Assembly: GCF_026460945.1 (NCBI RefSeq)
Contig: NZ_JAOVZV010000008.1
Span: 1-64,000 of the forward strand
DNA: 64,000 bases
Direction of reading: 5' to 3'
Source of the DNA: Chryseobacterium luquanense
GTDB taxonomy: Bacteria > Bacteroidota > Bacteroidia > Flavobacteriales > Weeksellaceae
A program made the translations under genes and the position numbers. Every line of letters starts with the position of its first letter. The first letter of the stretch is position 1. Positions 18,028 to 27,295 of the stretch are shown one piece after another. The notes beneath the pieces are model-generated. The model saw only the letters and a list, made by a program, of their open reading frames with translations, was not told where the DNA came from and did not search any database.

Positions 18028-18163
18028 AATTAGAAATCAAAACAAGTTTAATATCTAATTTAAAATCAAATGATTATGAAATCGCTATTTACAATTTGGA
18101 GGTGAAAACTTAAATGAGTGGTGATAACATATGACAATAAAAAAACAAAAAAAAAATCTACAT

Positions 18164-18568
18164 ATGAAAAATAAAATCCAAATATTCGTTGCTTCTCTTT
18201 TCGCATTAGGATTAACTGTAATTGCAGGAAATGTAAAAGCCCAAACTACTTCTGGTAGTCCGATTCAGGAAGTTCAGTTAAATAAAAATGATGCTTTTAG
18301 TGAGATTAGAAATCTTTTAATGGCTAATTTTGATTTTACCAATTCAGATTATAAACAAGGAGTTGTAAACTCTGAAGTGAAATTTGATATTGCTGAAAAC
18401 GGTAAAATCGTAAATGTTCGTTCAAAAGGAGACTGCAAAAATGTAAGTAAAGAAATCGAAAATGTATTATCTCATCTTATGTATAAAATCGACGCAAACA
18501 AACTTAATGAAAATATGTTGGCTTCATCTTTTGTAATGCCTGTGAGAGTAGACATCAACAACAGATAA
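18164..18568 (+). CDS. secreted hypothetical protein, TonB C-terminal-like fold possible
   Basis: A 134-residue protein with a signal peptide (residues 1-26, cleavage after VKA). The mature part has the pattern VNSEVKFDIAENGKIVNVRS followed by a conserved-looking Gly-Asp-Cys and a short helix. This resembles the strand-strand-helix of small TonB C-terminal-like periplasmic proteins of flavobacteria, but the match is weak. Start: MKNKIQIFVA gives a clean signal peptide; an in-frame ATG 33 bp upstream would add a Lys-rich stretch. Confidence 0.55.
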   Translation: MKNKIQIFVASLFALGLTVIAGNVKAQTTSGSPIQEVQLNKNDAFSEIRNLLMANFDFTNSDYKQGVVNSEVKFDIAENGKIVNVRSKGDCKNVSKEIENVLSHLMYKIDANKLNENMLASSFVMPVRVDINNR

Positions 18569-18597
18569 TTCAGTAAAAACAAACTATATAATTTCCT

Positions 18598-18625
18598 TTA
18601 AACTGCTTGAAAGAGCAGTTTTTTT
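18598..18625 (+). terminator. rho-independent terminator
   Basis: AAACTGCT (18600-18607) pairs with AGCAGTTT (18614-18621), followed by a T-run. Confidence 0.8.
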
Positions 18626-18667
18626 ATTTGTACTAATTGGTTACATTTGATCTAAATATTACAAACC

Positions 18668-19180
18668 GTGAATCCTATTTTAGATGTCGTTCTTCGCTCT
18701 GTATGCGTTTATCTATTTATGATGATTGCGATTCGGTTGTTTGGGAAAAACCAGCTTTCACAGCTTAATGCAGGAGATGTTGTGTTGCTACTTTTAATCT
18801 CAAATGCAGTACAAAATGCAATGGTCGGACAAAACAGTTCCTTAGAAGGCGGGATTATTGCTGCTTTGGTACTTTTTATTGCCAATTTTATTGTGAAAAG
18901 ATTAATGTTTTCCAACCGTAGTTTTGCTAGTTTGATGGAAGCAGATCCTGTAATTTTAGTGAAAGACGGTGTAGAAGATTCTGTTGCGCTGAGAAAAGTC
19001 AAAATTAGTTTTGATGAACTGAATGAAGCAATCCGGGAACATGGTGTGGAGACAATGGAAAATGTAAAACTCGCTATTTTGGAAGTCGACGGAAACATCA
19101 GTGTGATTTCTCAGGATAAAACAGATAAGCAGACTCATTATTCCAGAATCAAAAGAAAAAATAAAAGAAAATACCATTAA
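18668..19180 (+). CDS. DUF421 (YetF-like) membrane protein
   Basis: A 170-residue protein starting at GTG. The N-terminal half has three hydrophobic segments and the motif MIAIRLFGKNQLSQLNAGDV, the DUF421 hallmark. The C-terminal half is a soluble alpha/beta domain (EADPVILVKDG, then LRKVKISFDELNEAIREHGV). YetF-like proteins are implicated in spore or stress functions in Bacillus, but the role here is unknown. The stop is 1 bp before the next gene, so the two are translationally close. Confidence 0.85.
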   Translation: MNPILDVVLRSVCVYLFMMIAIRLFGKNQLSQLNAGDVVLLLLISNAVQNAMVGQNSSLEGGIIAALVLFIANFIVKRLMFSNRSFASLMEADPVILVKDGVEDSVALRKVKISFDELNEAIREHGVETMENVKLAILEVDGNISVISQDKTDKQTHYSRIKRKNKRKYH

Positions 19181-19181
19181 A

Positions 19182-19676
19182 ATGAACTACGAAATAAGAG
19201 AAATGCTTCCTCACGACGATATAAAAGTGTTAGAAATTCTTAAACAGGGAATCGACAGCGGAATGGCAACCCTTGAAACAGAATTACCGAGTGCTGAAGC
19301 ATGGAATACCGCTTATTACAACGATTGCAGATGGGTTTTAGAAAATGAAGCTAGTGAAGTGGTTGGTTGGTGTGCTTTAAAAACAATAAGTAAAAAAGAT
19401 TATTTTAAAGGTGTTGCTGAGGTAAGTATTTATTTGGATGATAATTACATTGGGAAAGGTTTAGGTACAATGCTCTTGAAAAAGCTGATTGTAGACAGTG
19501 AAAACCACGGATTTTGGACTTTGCAATCCAATATTTTTTCGGAAAACGAAGCGTCTATCAGATTTCATCAGAAAAATGGTTTCAAAATTATTGGGAAGAG
19601 AGAGAAGGTTGCTCAACTTCACGGTCAATGGAAAGATCTTATTTTTATGGAGAGAAGAAGTGAAAACGTATTTTAA
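19182..19676 (+). CDS. GNAT N-acetyltransferase, phosphinothricin acetyltransferase-like
   Basis: A 164-residue acetyl-CoA-dependent acyltransferase. The acetyl-CoA loop is DDNYIGKGLGTMLLKKL (about residues 85-101), and the N-terminal REMLPHDDIKVLEILKQGID followed by ATLETELPS fits the PAT-like subgroup. Substrates in this group include phosphinothricin and methionine derivatives. It starts 1 bp after the DUF421 gene. A paralogue-like GNAT of the same subgroup lies at 61201. Confidence 0.85.
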   Translation: MNYEIREMLPHDDIKVLEILKQGIDSGMATLETELPSAEAWNTAYYNDCRWVLENEASEVVGWCALKTISKKDYFKGVAEVSIYLDDNYIGKGLGTMLLKKLIVDSENHGFWTLQSNIFSENEASIRFHQKNGFKIIGKREKVAQLHGQWKDLIFMERRSENVF

Positions 19677-19738
19677 ACTTTAAGCCGACTTGGCATTTTG
19701 ATTGTATCATTTATTTCATCACTTTAAAATTTATTATT

Positions 19739-19891
19739 ATGAAATTAATTAAAAATACAGTTGCAGCCTTCATTTTAGCAGGAATGTTTTCATCATGTCT
19801 TCCGCATCCAAGCCAAAGACCAATGCCGCCTGGTCACGATAAGAAAGTTGAAAAATTAAAAGAAAGTCATCCGAGAAACAGAAATAGATAA
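19739..19891 (+). CDS. 50-residue predicted lipoprotein
   Basis: A short ORF with a textbook lipoprotein signal: basic start MKLIKN, hydrophobic core, and lipobox LAGMFSSC with Cys20. The mature peptide is only about 31 residues, rich in Pro, His and Lys (PHPSQRPMPPGHDKK). No family recognised. It sits between the GNAT gene and another small basic secreted protein. Confidence 0.55.
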   Translation: MKLIKNTVAAFILAGMFSSCLPHPSQRPMPPGHDKKVEKLKESHPRNRNR

Positions 19892-20036
19892 AGATAATTC
19901 TATTATTTTTAAATTATTAGTTTTAATTATTCTGAAAAGTAATTAAATTATCTTAAATAGTATTAAAAAATCAATGATAAAGAATTATTGGCATTAGTAT
20001 TGATAATTTTTTTCCGATAATTTGAAATTGATTTTT

Positions 20037-20315
20037 ATGAAAGTACTCACTAAAGTAGTTGGATTGTTGTTTATCGTTTTTGCGGTTACATTTTTTCAGG
20101 CGGAACCATTACAAAAACGTCATCACGGTCCACACAAGAAGCATTATCGTGGTCATTATAAGCCAAAGTATAAAAAAGTTGCTTATTATCGAAATGGGCC
20201 AAAATATTATCACAAAAAACATTATTACAGACCTGCAAGACCTTACAAACACTATTCTCACAAGAGACATCCACGTGTTTATCAGAGTAGACCTGTAGTT
20301 ATCGTAAACTTATAA
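20037..20315 (+). CDS. small secreted His/Lys/Tyr-rich protein
   Basis: A 92-residue protein with a hydrophobic N-terminal signal (MKVLTKVVGLLFIVFAVTFF). The mature part is a low-complexity basic chain with ten histidines and many Tyr and Lys residues (RHHGPHKKHYRGHYKPKYKK and similar). Such sequences can bind metals or anionic polymers, but no function is known. Start is the ATG at 20037; a TTG five codons upstream is in frame. A terminator follows. Confidence 0.6.
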   Translation: MKVLTKVVGLLFIVFAVTFFQAEPLQKRHHGPHKKHYRGHYKPKYKKVAYYRNGPKYYHKKHYYRPARPYKHYSHKRHPRVYQSRPVVIVNL

Positions 20316-20319
20316 AATC

Positions 20320-20352
20320 AAAAGCTGCCTAATAATTTTAGACAGCTTTTTA
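20320..20352 (+). terminator. rho-independent terminator
   Basis: AAAGCTGCCTAA (20321-20332) pairs with TTAGACAGCTTT with one mismatch, then T4. Confidence 0.75.
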
Positions 20353-20378
20353 TTATTTGGATGAAGATTTTATTAAAA

Positions 20379-20693
20379 TTAAATTTTCTTTTTCTTAGGA
20401 TTTAAAGAAGTATTGAAAACCATAACGTTTTGCCCGAATTTTGTTTCAATTCTATCGGTAATATTTAATAATTCACTCTCCATAAAATCTGTTCGTTTTT
20501 CTTCATCTTCAAAAATTAACAAGAGATTGTAATTTTTCCCTTCGTCTATGAAATCGCTGTGAACTTCAGATAAGATATATTTATCAACATCCAGAAGGTT
20601 TTCGGTCATTAAAACTAAAGTTTCATCTACATATTTTTCCCATTCTTCCAGACTGTTATTTACACAGTGAAAAGTTATACTTAATACACTCAT
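20379..20693 (-). CDS. DUF4286-family protein
   Basis: A 104-residue cytoplasmic protein without signal peptide. The pattern SITFHCVNNSLEEWEKYVDE at the N-terminus and the ferredoxin-like strand-helix layout match DUF4286 proteins of flavobacteria. The C-terminus is basic (NPKKKKI). No enzymatic residues stand out. It is divergently oriented to gyrA across 148 bp. Confidence 0.65.
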   Translation of the reverse strand: MSVLSITFHCVNNSLEEWEKYVDETLVLMTENLLDVDKYILSEVHSDFIDEGKNYNLLLIFEDEEKRTDFMESELLNITDRIETKFGQNVMVFNTSLNPKKKKI

Positions 20694-20841
20694 ATTTTAA
20701 TATTTTTTAAGATATTTTGCTTCAATTCTCAGGCAAAAATCGGCAAAAATTTTGTAACTTAGCCCGTTATTAATAATACAAAATAAATAGTTTTCAGGCT
20801 TGTTTTTAAAAGTCTGATTATCATTACAATAAAACTTATAT

Positions 20842-23433
20842 ATGCAAAAAGAAGGAGAAAGATTAATTCCTATCAACATTGTTGATGAAATGAAATCATC
20901 TTACATCGATTACTCGATGTCGGTAATTGTTTCAAGAGCATTACCGGACGTAAGAGATGGCCTTAAACCTGTACACCGAAGAGTGTTGTATGGTATGTAT
21001 GGTTTAGGGGTTTTCTCAAACAGAAAATATTTGAAGTCGGCAAGAATTGTTGGGGATGTTTTAGGTAAATATCACCCACATGGAGATTCTTCAGTGTACG
21101 ATGCTATGGTAAGAATGGCGCAACCTTGGAGTTTGCGTTATCCACAAGTTGACGGACAGGGTAACTTCGGTTCAATGGATGGTGATCCACCTGCAGCAAT
21201 GCGTTACACCGAGGCAAGACTTAAAAAAGTTTCAGATGAAATTTTATCAGACCTTGATAAAGATACTGTTGATTTCCAGAATAACTTCGATGACAGTTTG
21301 ACGGAACCAACCGTAATGCCTACAAAAATTCCGAATCTTTTGGTAAACGGTACTTCAGGTATCGCAGTAGGTATGGCAACAAACATGGCGCCACACAATC
21401 TTTCTGAAGCAGTAGACGCAATTACTGCATATATTGATAACAAAGAAATTACCATCGACGAATTGATGCAGCACATCGTTGCTCCGGATTTTCCAACAGG
21501 TGGTATTATATATGGTTATGACGGTGTAAGAGATGCTTTCCACACAGGAAGAGGCAGAGTAATTCTTAGAGCTAAAGTAGGTTTTGAAGAAGTTCATAAC
21601 AGAAATGCAATTATCGTAACTGAAATTCCTTACCAGGTTAACAAAGCTGAGATGATTGCCAGAACAGCTGAATTGGTAAAAGACGAAAAAATTCTTGGAA
21701 TCTACGAAATCAGAGATGAGTCGGATAGAAACGGGATGCGTATCGTTTATGAATTGAAAAATGATGCAATTCCGAATGTTGTTCTGAATATGTTGTATAA
21801 ATATACTTCACTACAAACTTCTTTCAGTGTAAACAATATCGCTTTGGTACATGGAAGACCGGAACAGTTGAATCTTAAGGATATTATTCATCATTTTGTT
21901 GAGCACAGACACGTTGTAATCGTAAGAAGAACTGAGTACGAGCTTAAAAAAGCGAAAGAAAGAGCTCATATTCTTGAAGGTTTCATGAAAGTGATCGGAA
22001 CTCAGGATTCTTTAGATAAAGCGATTTCGATTATTCGTCACAGTTCAAATCCTCAAGCTGCAAAAGAAGGCTTAATTAACGAATTCGAACTTTCAGAAAT
22101 TCAGGCTCAGGCAATCTTAGATCTTCGTTTGGCTCGTCTTACAGGAATGGAGCTTGATAAGATTCGTGATGAGTATGATGCTATTATGAAAGAAATTAAA
22201 GATTTAGAGGACATTTTGGCAAATGAACCAAGAAGATTCCAAATCATTAAAGATGAATTACTTGAAGTAAAAGAAAAATACGGTGACGAAAGAAGAACTG
22301 AAATCGATTATTCAGGAGGTGAAATGTCTATTGAAGATATTATTCCGAACGAATCTGTAGTTCTTACGATTTCTCACGCAGGTTATGTGAAGAGAACGTT
22401 GCTTTCAGAATACAAAATTCAAAGTAGAGGTGGTGTAGGAAATAAAGCGGCTACAACAAGAGACTCTGATTTCTTGGAGTACATTGTTTCTGCGACAAAT
22501 CACCAATATATGTTGTTCTTTACCGAAAAAGGTAAATGTTATTGGTTAAGAGTATTCGAAATTCCTGAAGGTTCGAAAACGGCTAAAGGAAGAGCGGTAC
22601 AAAACTTAATCAACATCGAGCCGGACGATAAGATTAAAGCATATATCAGAACCAATGATTTGAAAGATGTAGATTACATCAACCAAATGAGCGTTGTGAT
22701 GATTACTAAAAACGGTACCATCAAAAAAACTTCATTAGAAGCATATTCAAGACCAAGAGTAAATGGTATCAACGCAATTGAAATCAGAGAAAATGACCAA
22801 TTATTAAGTGCTTATCTTACCAATGGTGAATCTCAGATTATGATTGCTACTAAAAATGGTAAATGTATTCGTTTCCCTGAAGAAAAGGTAAGAGAAGTGG
22901 GTAGAGGTTCAATCGGAGTTCGTGGTATCACGATGGAAGAGAACGATGAGGTTATTGGTATGATTGTTGTCAACGATCTGGAAAATGATACCGTTCTTGT
23001 AGTTTCTGAGAAAGGTTATGGTAAGAGAACAGCAGTTGAAGATTACAGAATTACCAACAGAGGTGGAAAAGGGGTTATCACTTTAAATATCACTGAAAAA
23101 ACAGGTAATCTAATTGCAATTCAGAATGTAACTGATGAAGATGGATTGATGATTATCAATAAATCGGGAGTTGCTATCAGAATGAATATGGATGAAATGC
23201 GTGTAATGGGTAGAAATACTCAAGGTGTGCGTATGATCAATCTTAAAAAGAATGATGAGATTGCAGCCATCGCAAAAGTTGAAATGGATAAAGATGTAGA
23301 AGAAGAAATTCTTGAAGGAGAAGAATCTGAAGATAGTATTTCAACAGAAGAAAACACTTCGCCACAAACAGAAGGCAATTCAGAAAACGAAAATCCAGTT
23401 GATGAAACTGAAAATTCTAATTCAGAAGAATAA
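20842..23433 (+). CDS. gyrA: DNA gyrase subunit A
   Basis: The 863-residue breakage-reunion subunit of gyrase. The active-site tyrosine is Tyr122 in [10 protein letters not shown]. The quinolone-determining region [20 protein letters not shown] keeps Ser83 and Asp87 in the same numbering as E. coli, so no common resistance substitution is present there. C-terminal beta-pinwheel blades follow, including RGGVGNKA (a GyrA-box-like motif, QSRGGVG). The last roughly 50 residues are an acidic Glu/Ser/Asn-rich tail typical for the phylum. A weak -7 box, TAACTTAG, lies near 20755. Confidence 0.98.
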   Translation: MQKEGERLIPINIVDEMKSSYIDYSMSVIVSRALPDVRDGLKPVHRRVLYGMYGLGVFSNRKYLKSARIVGDVLGKYHPHGDSSVYDAMVRMAQPWSLRYPQVDGQGNFGSMDGDPPAAMRYTEARLKKVSDEILSDLDKDTVDFQNNFDDSLTEPTVMPTKIPNLLVNGTSGIAVGMATNMAPHNLSEAVDAITAYIDNKEITIDELMQHIVAPDFPTGGIIYGYDGVRDAFHTGRGRVILRAKVGFEEVHNRNAIIVTEIPYQVNKAEMIARTAELVKDEKILGIYEIRDESDRNGMRIVYELKNDAIPNVVLNMLYKYTSLQTSFSVNNIALVHGRPEQLNLKDIIHHFVEHRHVVIVRRTEYELKKAKERAHILEGFMKVIGTQDSLDKAISIIRHSSNPQAAKEGLINEFELSEIQAQAILDLRLARLTGMELDKIRDEYDAIMKEIKDLEDILANEPRRFQIIKDELLEVKEKYGDERRTEIDYSGGEMSIEDIIPNESVVLTISHAGYVKRTLLSEYKIQSRGGVGNKAATTRDSDFLEYIVSATNHQYMLFFTEKGKCYWLRVFEIPEGSKTAKGRAVQNLINIEPDDKIKAYIRTNDLKDVDYINQMSVVMITKNGTIKKTSLEAYSRPRVNGINAIEIRENDQLLSAYLTNGESQIMIATKNGKCIRFPEEKVREVGRGSIGVRGITMEENDEVIGMIVVNDLENDTVLVVSEKGYGKRTAVEDYRITNRGGKGVITLNITEKTGNLIAIQNVTDEDGLMIINKSGVAIRMNMDEMRVMGRNTQGVRMINLKKNDEIAAIAKVEMDKDVEEEILEGEESEDSISTEENTSPQTEGNSENENPVDETENSNSEE

Positions 23434-23458
23434 TATAAATTTAAAATAAATTTCACCT

Positions 23459-24514
23459 ATGAAAAAGCTAATTTTAGGTATAGCAATTATAGCTTCAACT
23501 TTTGCTTTAGCACAAAAGAAGGAGAAAAAAGATCCAGCTGCTTTAAATACTGAAATTCAAGCTGTTAATAAAACAGCTATGGATGCATATAATGCAAAAA
23601 ATTATACAGTTGCAGCTCCAAAATTCTTAGAACTTTATAATTTGTTGAAAGACAATGGGCAAGAAGATAAGACCTATATGTATTATTCAGGGTTAAGTTA
23701 TGCATTAGCAAATAATCTTGACGAGTCTATAAAAATTTATACAGAACTTGTTAATTCAGGATATACAGGTGTTCAAACTACTTATACGGCTAAAGATAAC
23801 AAAACTGGTCAGGTTTCAGGTTATGATAAAGCTACTTGGGATCTCCTAAAAAAAACTTCTTCTAAAGATTATTCAGATTTTAAAGCTGAGCAATCTAAAA
23901 GTGTAGAACCAGATTTATATGAAACTTTGTCAACTTTGCTTCTAAATGCTAAGAAAAATGATGAAGCTTTAGCGATTATTGAAAAAGGATTAGCAAAATA
24001 TCCAAACAATGCTAAACTTAAAGAATATCAGGGAAGTGCTCTTTATGCATCTGGAAAAACAGATTTGTTTATGAACAATCTTAAGGATCAATTAGCTAAA
24101 AATCCAACGGATGCTACTAATTGGTATAATTTAGGTGTTTTGCAGTCAAAAAACCCAGCGACAGTGAATGATGCAATTGCTTCATTTACAAAAGCTTTGG
24201 AGTTGAATCCTAAAATGTCTAATGCTCACCAGAATTTAGTGTATGCTGCAATTGGTGATGATGCTAAAGCTGTAGAAGAAATCAACGGAATTAGAAAATC
24301 AAATCCAGATAAAGCGACAGAATTAATTGAAGCTCGTAAAGAAAGATTCGCTAAAGCTTTACCTTATGCAGAAAAATGGTATCAGGTAGAACCAAATAAT
24401 ATTGATGCAGTACAAATATTGAAAGATGTTTATGCGATGCTTAAAAATCAGCCTAAAGTTGCTGAAATGAAAGCTAAAGAAGCTGCTCTTCAAGCTACTG
24501 CGCCAGCAAAATAA
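23459..24514 (+). CDS. secreted tetratricopeptide-repeat protein
   Basis: A 351-residue protein with a signal peptide (residues 1-18, cleavage after ALA) and several TPR-type helical pairs, for example LPNNAKLKEYQGSALYASGK-like and NWYNLGVLQSK...AIASFTKALELNPKMSNAHQ. It is probably periplasmic and acts in protein-protein contact. It begins 25 bp after gyrA and is followed by a terminator, so part of its transcription may come from gyrA. No specific function can be named. Confidence 0.8.
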   Translation: MKKLILGIAIIASTFALAQKKEKKDPAALNTEIQAVNKTAMDAYNAKNYTVAAPKFLELYNLLKDNGQEDKTYMYYSGLSYALANNLDESIKIYTELVNSGYTGVQTTYTAKDNKTGQVSGYDKATWDLLKKTSSKDYSDFKAEQSKSVEPDLYETLSTLLLNAKKNDEALAIIEKGLAKYPNNAKLKEYQGSALYASGKTDLFMNNLKDQLAKNPTDATNWYNLGVLQSKNPATVNDAIASFTKALELNPKMSNAHQNLVYAAIGDDAKAVEEINGIRKSNPDKATELIEARKERFAKALPYAEKWYQVEPNNIDAVQILKDVYAMLKNQPKVAEMKAKEAALQATAPAK

Positions 24515-24540
24515 TTAAAATAAATCTTTTTATTAGATAT

Positions 24541-24576
24541 AAAAAAATCCGTTTCTATTTTAGAGACGGATTTTTT
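24541..24576 (+). terminator. rho-independent terminator
   Basis: AATCCGTTTCT pairs with AGAGACGGATT (one wobble), followed by T6. Confidence 0.8.
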
Positions 24577-24587
24577 AGTTAGAGACT

Positions 24588-25244
24588 TTAATCATTGGTT
24601 TTCTCAGCAAAACAAAAAATATTTCCCAATTTTATACTTGAATATCCATTACTCTTAATTTTAGAAGAATTAATCATTGCTTTTGCTAAAACATCTGTAG
24701 GTAAAGGTTTCTGGCTTTCAAAAAGCCCGAGTGTATTTGCAAATTTTATTATTCTGCTTCCTAAAACTTCTCCGGTTCTTTCCGAATCTTTTCTTTCAAG
24801 CATTCCTGGTTTAAAAATAGTTATTTTGTTGAAATGTAACTTTTTTACGGCTTCTTCCAATTCACCTTTCATTTTAGAATAAAATATTTTAGATTTAGGA
24901 TTTGAACCATAAGCAGAAACTAAAATATAATCATCCACATTATTTTCTTTGGCAGCTTTTGCAAATTCATACTGGTAATCGAAATCAACTTTTCGTTGAG
25001 CTTCCTTACTTCCAGCATCTTTTAAAGTTGTTCCAAGGCAAGAAAACGCCACATCACCTTTTACAGAATCTTTCCATTCATCCGGTTTTTCAAAATTTAC
25101 AACATGTATTTTTAATTTATCATTTTGAATATCAATATTCTTTCTTACAAAAATATTCACTTCTTCAAAATCTTTATCATTCAGCAATTGATTTACTAAA
25201 TCTTTTCCTGTAGCACCTGTAGCGCCTATTACGAGAGCTTTCAT
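24588..25244 (-). CDS. NAD(P)-binding short-chain/atypical SDR protein (HTATIP2-like)
   Basis: A 218-residue Rossmann protein. The nucleotide-binding loop GATGATGKDL (residues 7-16) is the TGxxGxxG form of atypical SDRs. SAYGSNPKSKIFYSKMKGELE carries the Tyr-x3-Lys-type pair expected in the family. The overall layout matches CC3/HTATIP2-like oxidoreductases found in many bacteria; substrate unknown. Its promoter region contains the (GATAAAA)17 tract, 65 bp upstream of the start. Confidence 0.8.
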   Translation of the reverse strand: MKALVIGATGATGKDLVNQLLNDKDFEEVNIFVRKNIDIQNDKLKIHVVNFEKPDEWKDSVKGDVAFSCLGTTLKDAGSKEAQRKVDFDYQYEFAKAAKENNVDDYILVSAYGSNPKSKIFYSKMKGELEEAVKKLHFNKITIFKPGMLERKDSERTGEVLGSRIIKFANTLGLFESQKPLPTDVLAKAMINSSKIKSNGYSSIKLGNIFCFAEKTND

Positions 25245-25308
25245 AATAATGTGGTTTGTATGATGGTATTTTCTTTCTTAAATTTACTAAATTTGAGAGA
25301 ATTATTAA

Positions 25309-25431
25309 GATAAAAGATAAAAGATAAAAGATAAAAGATAAAAGATAAAAGATAAAAGATAAAAGATAAAAGATAAAAGATAAAAGATAAAAGATAAAAG
25401 ATAAAAGATAAAAGATAAAAGATAAAAGATA
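25309..25431. repeat. perfect heptanucleotide tract (GATAAAA)17
   Basis: Seventeen identical 7-bp units plus GATA lie in the 267-bp gap between two divergent genes, 65 bp from one start and 80 bp from the other. There is no interruption. Perfect tracts of this length are prone to slipped-strand length change. Confidence 0.97.
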
Positions 25432-25511
25432 TTCTAAATAAATCTTAGATCAATTATAATTTATCACCTGTTAATTATTTCTCATTACCTATTGCTTATT
25501 ACTCATACTAA

Positions 25512-25865
25512 ATGGATGCCAACGAAATTTTAGATTATTGCCTTTCAAAAAAAGGAGTGACAGAGACTTTTCCTTTTGATCAGGAAACATTGGTGATGAA
25601 AGTAGGAACAAAAATGTTTTTACTCATGTCTTTAGAAAAACAACCTTTAACGATTGCAGTAAAGAATGATCCGGAATGGAGTTTAGAGCTTCGTGAACAG
25701 CACCCACAAATTACAGGAGCATTTCACATGAATAAAACGCATTGGAATTCTGTTTCTTTAGATGGTTTAAGAAGAGATTTAATTTTGAAAATGATTGACC
25801 AGTCGTATGATTTGGTTTTTAAATCTTTGACGAAGAAAGCAAAGGAGGAAATATTGAGTTCATAA
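25512..25865 (+). CDS. MmcQ/YjbR-family protein
   Basis: A 117-residue protein of the YjbR (CyaY-like) fold. Seen are ILDYCLSKKGVTETFPFDQE at the N-terminus, MFLLMSLEKQPLTIAVKNDP in the middle and the NKTHWNSVSLDG segment near the C-terminus, all typical of this family, which is described as DNA-binding-like. Exact role unknown. Its upstream region carries the heptanucleotide tract. Confidence 0.85.
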   Translation: MDANEILDYCLSKKGVTETFPFDQETLVMKVGTKMFLLMSLEKQPLTIAVKNDPEWSLELREQHPQITGAFHMNKTHWNSVSLDGLRRDLILKMIDQSYDLVFKSLTKKAKEEILSS

Positions 25866-26117
25866 ATAAATTACTTTTTATTAAAAATAGTAACAAAAAC
25901 AATTCTAGTAAAAAATATAATTTATTTTAATTAAGTGAATTAAAAACATTTATAAAATACCATCAATAAGCTATTTAACATAAAAAATTTTTCTAAAAAA
26001 AGTGATAATTAATATTGTGTACATGGGTTTTTTTATTTTTCTTTGAAGCGTTAAAACCAAATTGCGCAACAAAGTTTAAACACAAATTTTAATTTTAACT
26101 TTTAAAAATTTATTACA

Positions 26118-26444
26118 ATGAAAAAAATTATTTTGGGACTGTTTTTAACAGTTGGAGTTTCAGGTATTACCTTGGCAAATACAGCTGACGACTTAAAAGA
26201 AAAAAATGAAAAAAAATCAGAAGCTTCACAAAAAGCTAAGGGTGTTTGTGAATATACTACAGTAACCAGTTATGTAGATACGTGCGGATCACTTCAGGGA
26301 AGATCTTCTTCATGGCCAACTTGGCAGGAATGTCCTTCAGGTGTTCAAACCGGTACAAGAATTACGACTCCTGTAACGGTAGTGGTAGGTCCTGTAAAAA
26401 AGTGTGACTCTATTCAACCCACAGAACCTGTAACGGGAGGATAG
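26118..26444 (+). CDS. small secreted cysteine-containing protein next to GLPGLI gene
   Basis: A 108-residue protein with a signal peptide (residues 1-20, cleavage after LAN), a charged Lys/Glu linker, then a mature region with four cysteines (GVCEYT, DTCGS, QECPSG, KKCDS). These could form two disulphides. It is Thr/Val/Pro-rich near the end. No family recognised. It lies 24 bp before a GLPGLI-family gene and is likely co-transcribed with it and with the TonB receptor beyond. Confidence 0.6.
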   Translation: MKKIILGLFLTVGVSGITLANTADDLKEKNEKKSEASQKAKGVCEYTTVTSYVDTCGSLQGRSSSWPTWQECPSGVQTGTRITTPVTVVVGPVKKCDSIQPTEPVTGG

Positions 26445-26468
26445 TATAATCAATAATTATTATATAAA

Positions 26469-27224
26469 ATGAATAAAAAAATTATTTTAATATTTATTTT
26501 TTTTATAAGTTTCATGTGCTTTTCACAATTAACTGTACAAAATTGTATAGAATATAAATTATTATGGCTAGGAGAAAATTATAAATCATTTTCTTTTTCG
26601 TCTGATAATAATAATCTCTCTTTGTTAACAGATAATATTGATTTTAAAGAAGGAGATTTAAACTACTTAGCGGATAAACAGCATCCAAAATTTCTAGTAA
26701 ATTATAATAGAAATGAAGATACATTTTATCAAGAAAATGCATTTGTAGGAAAAAATGATAAATTAAAATATAAATTGGCGATTGATAAAATCAAGCCAAT
26801 TAACTGGGCTATAACAAAAGAGGTCAAAAATATTTTGGGGTATAATTGCCATAAAGCCACTGCAGAAATTAGAGGTAGAAAATGGGAAGTTTGGTTCACT
26901 TCAGAAATTCCAAACCCAATTTTTCCTTGGAAATTGAAAGATACACCGGGTGCTATTTTAGAAGCTTATGATTCTGAAAAAAACTTTTATTTTAATGCAA
27001 CTAAAATTTCACTGAACAAAAATTATGTATTACCTAAAAAGTTAGAATCATACTTTATAAATGAAAATAATTCAGAAACTGTTTCTTATTTAGATGCTTT
27101 TGATGCCGATACAGAACAACTTAAAGAATGGCAAAGTCAGCAAATAGCAAATATGAACCAAAGTATACCACATGGTCAAATACCTTCTCCAAGATCAGCT
27201 AGTTTCGAACTTAGTATTGAATAA
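26469..27224 (+). CDS. GLPGLI-family secreted protein
   Basis: A 251-residue protein with a signal peptide (residues 1-20, FMCFSQ). The segment WFTSEIPNPIFPWKLKDTPG followed by AILEAYD corresponds to the family-defining GPWKF-GLPGLIL block, here diverged to DTPGAIL. ILGYNCHKATAEIRGRKWEVW is the preceding conserved strand. GLPGLI proteins occur next to TonB-dependent receptors across Bacteroidota; function unknown. It sits between a small secreted protein and an outer membrane receptor. Confidence 0.8.
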   Translation: MNKKIILIFIFFISFMCFSQLTVQNCIEYKLLWLGENYKSFSFSSDNNNLSLLTDNIDFKEGDLNYLADKQHPKFLVNYNRNEDTFYQENAFVGKNDKLKYKLAIDKIKPINWAITKEVKNILGYNCHKATAEIRGRKWEVWFTSEIPNPIFPWKLKDTPGAILEAYDSEKNFYFNATKISLNKNYVLPKKLESYFINENNSETVSYLDAFDADTEQLKEWQSQQIANMNQSIPHGQIPSPRSASFELSIE

Positions 27225-27295
27225 ATATTCAAATAATTATTGTTTACTTTATAATTATTAAATTTTTTTGGTTGCAAAGCTTGTAAACAGACTTA

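Noticed and set aside
21138..21146. Perfect DnaA box TTATCCACA
   Set aside because: Single occurrence inside the conserved coding sequence of gyrA; no cluster, so chance.
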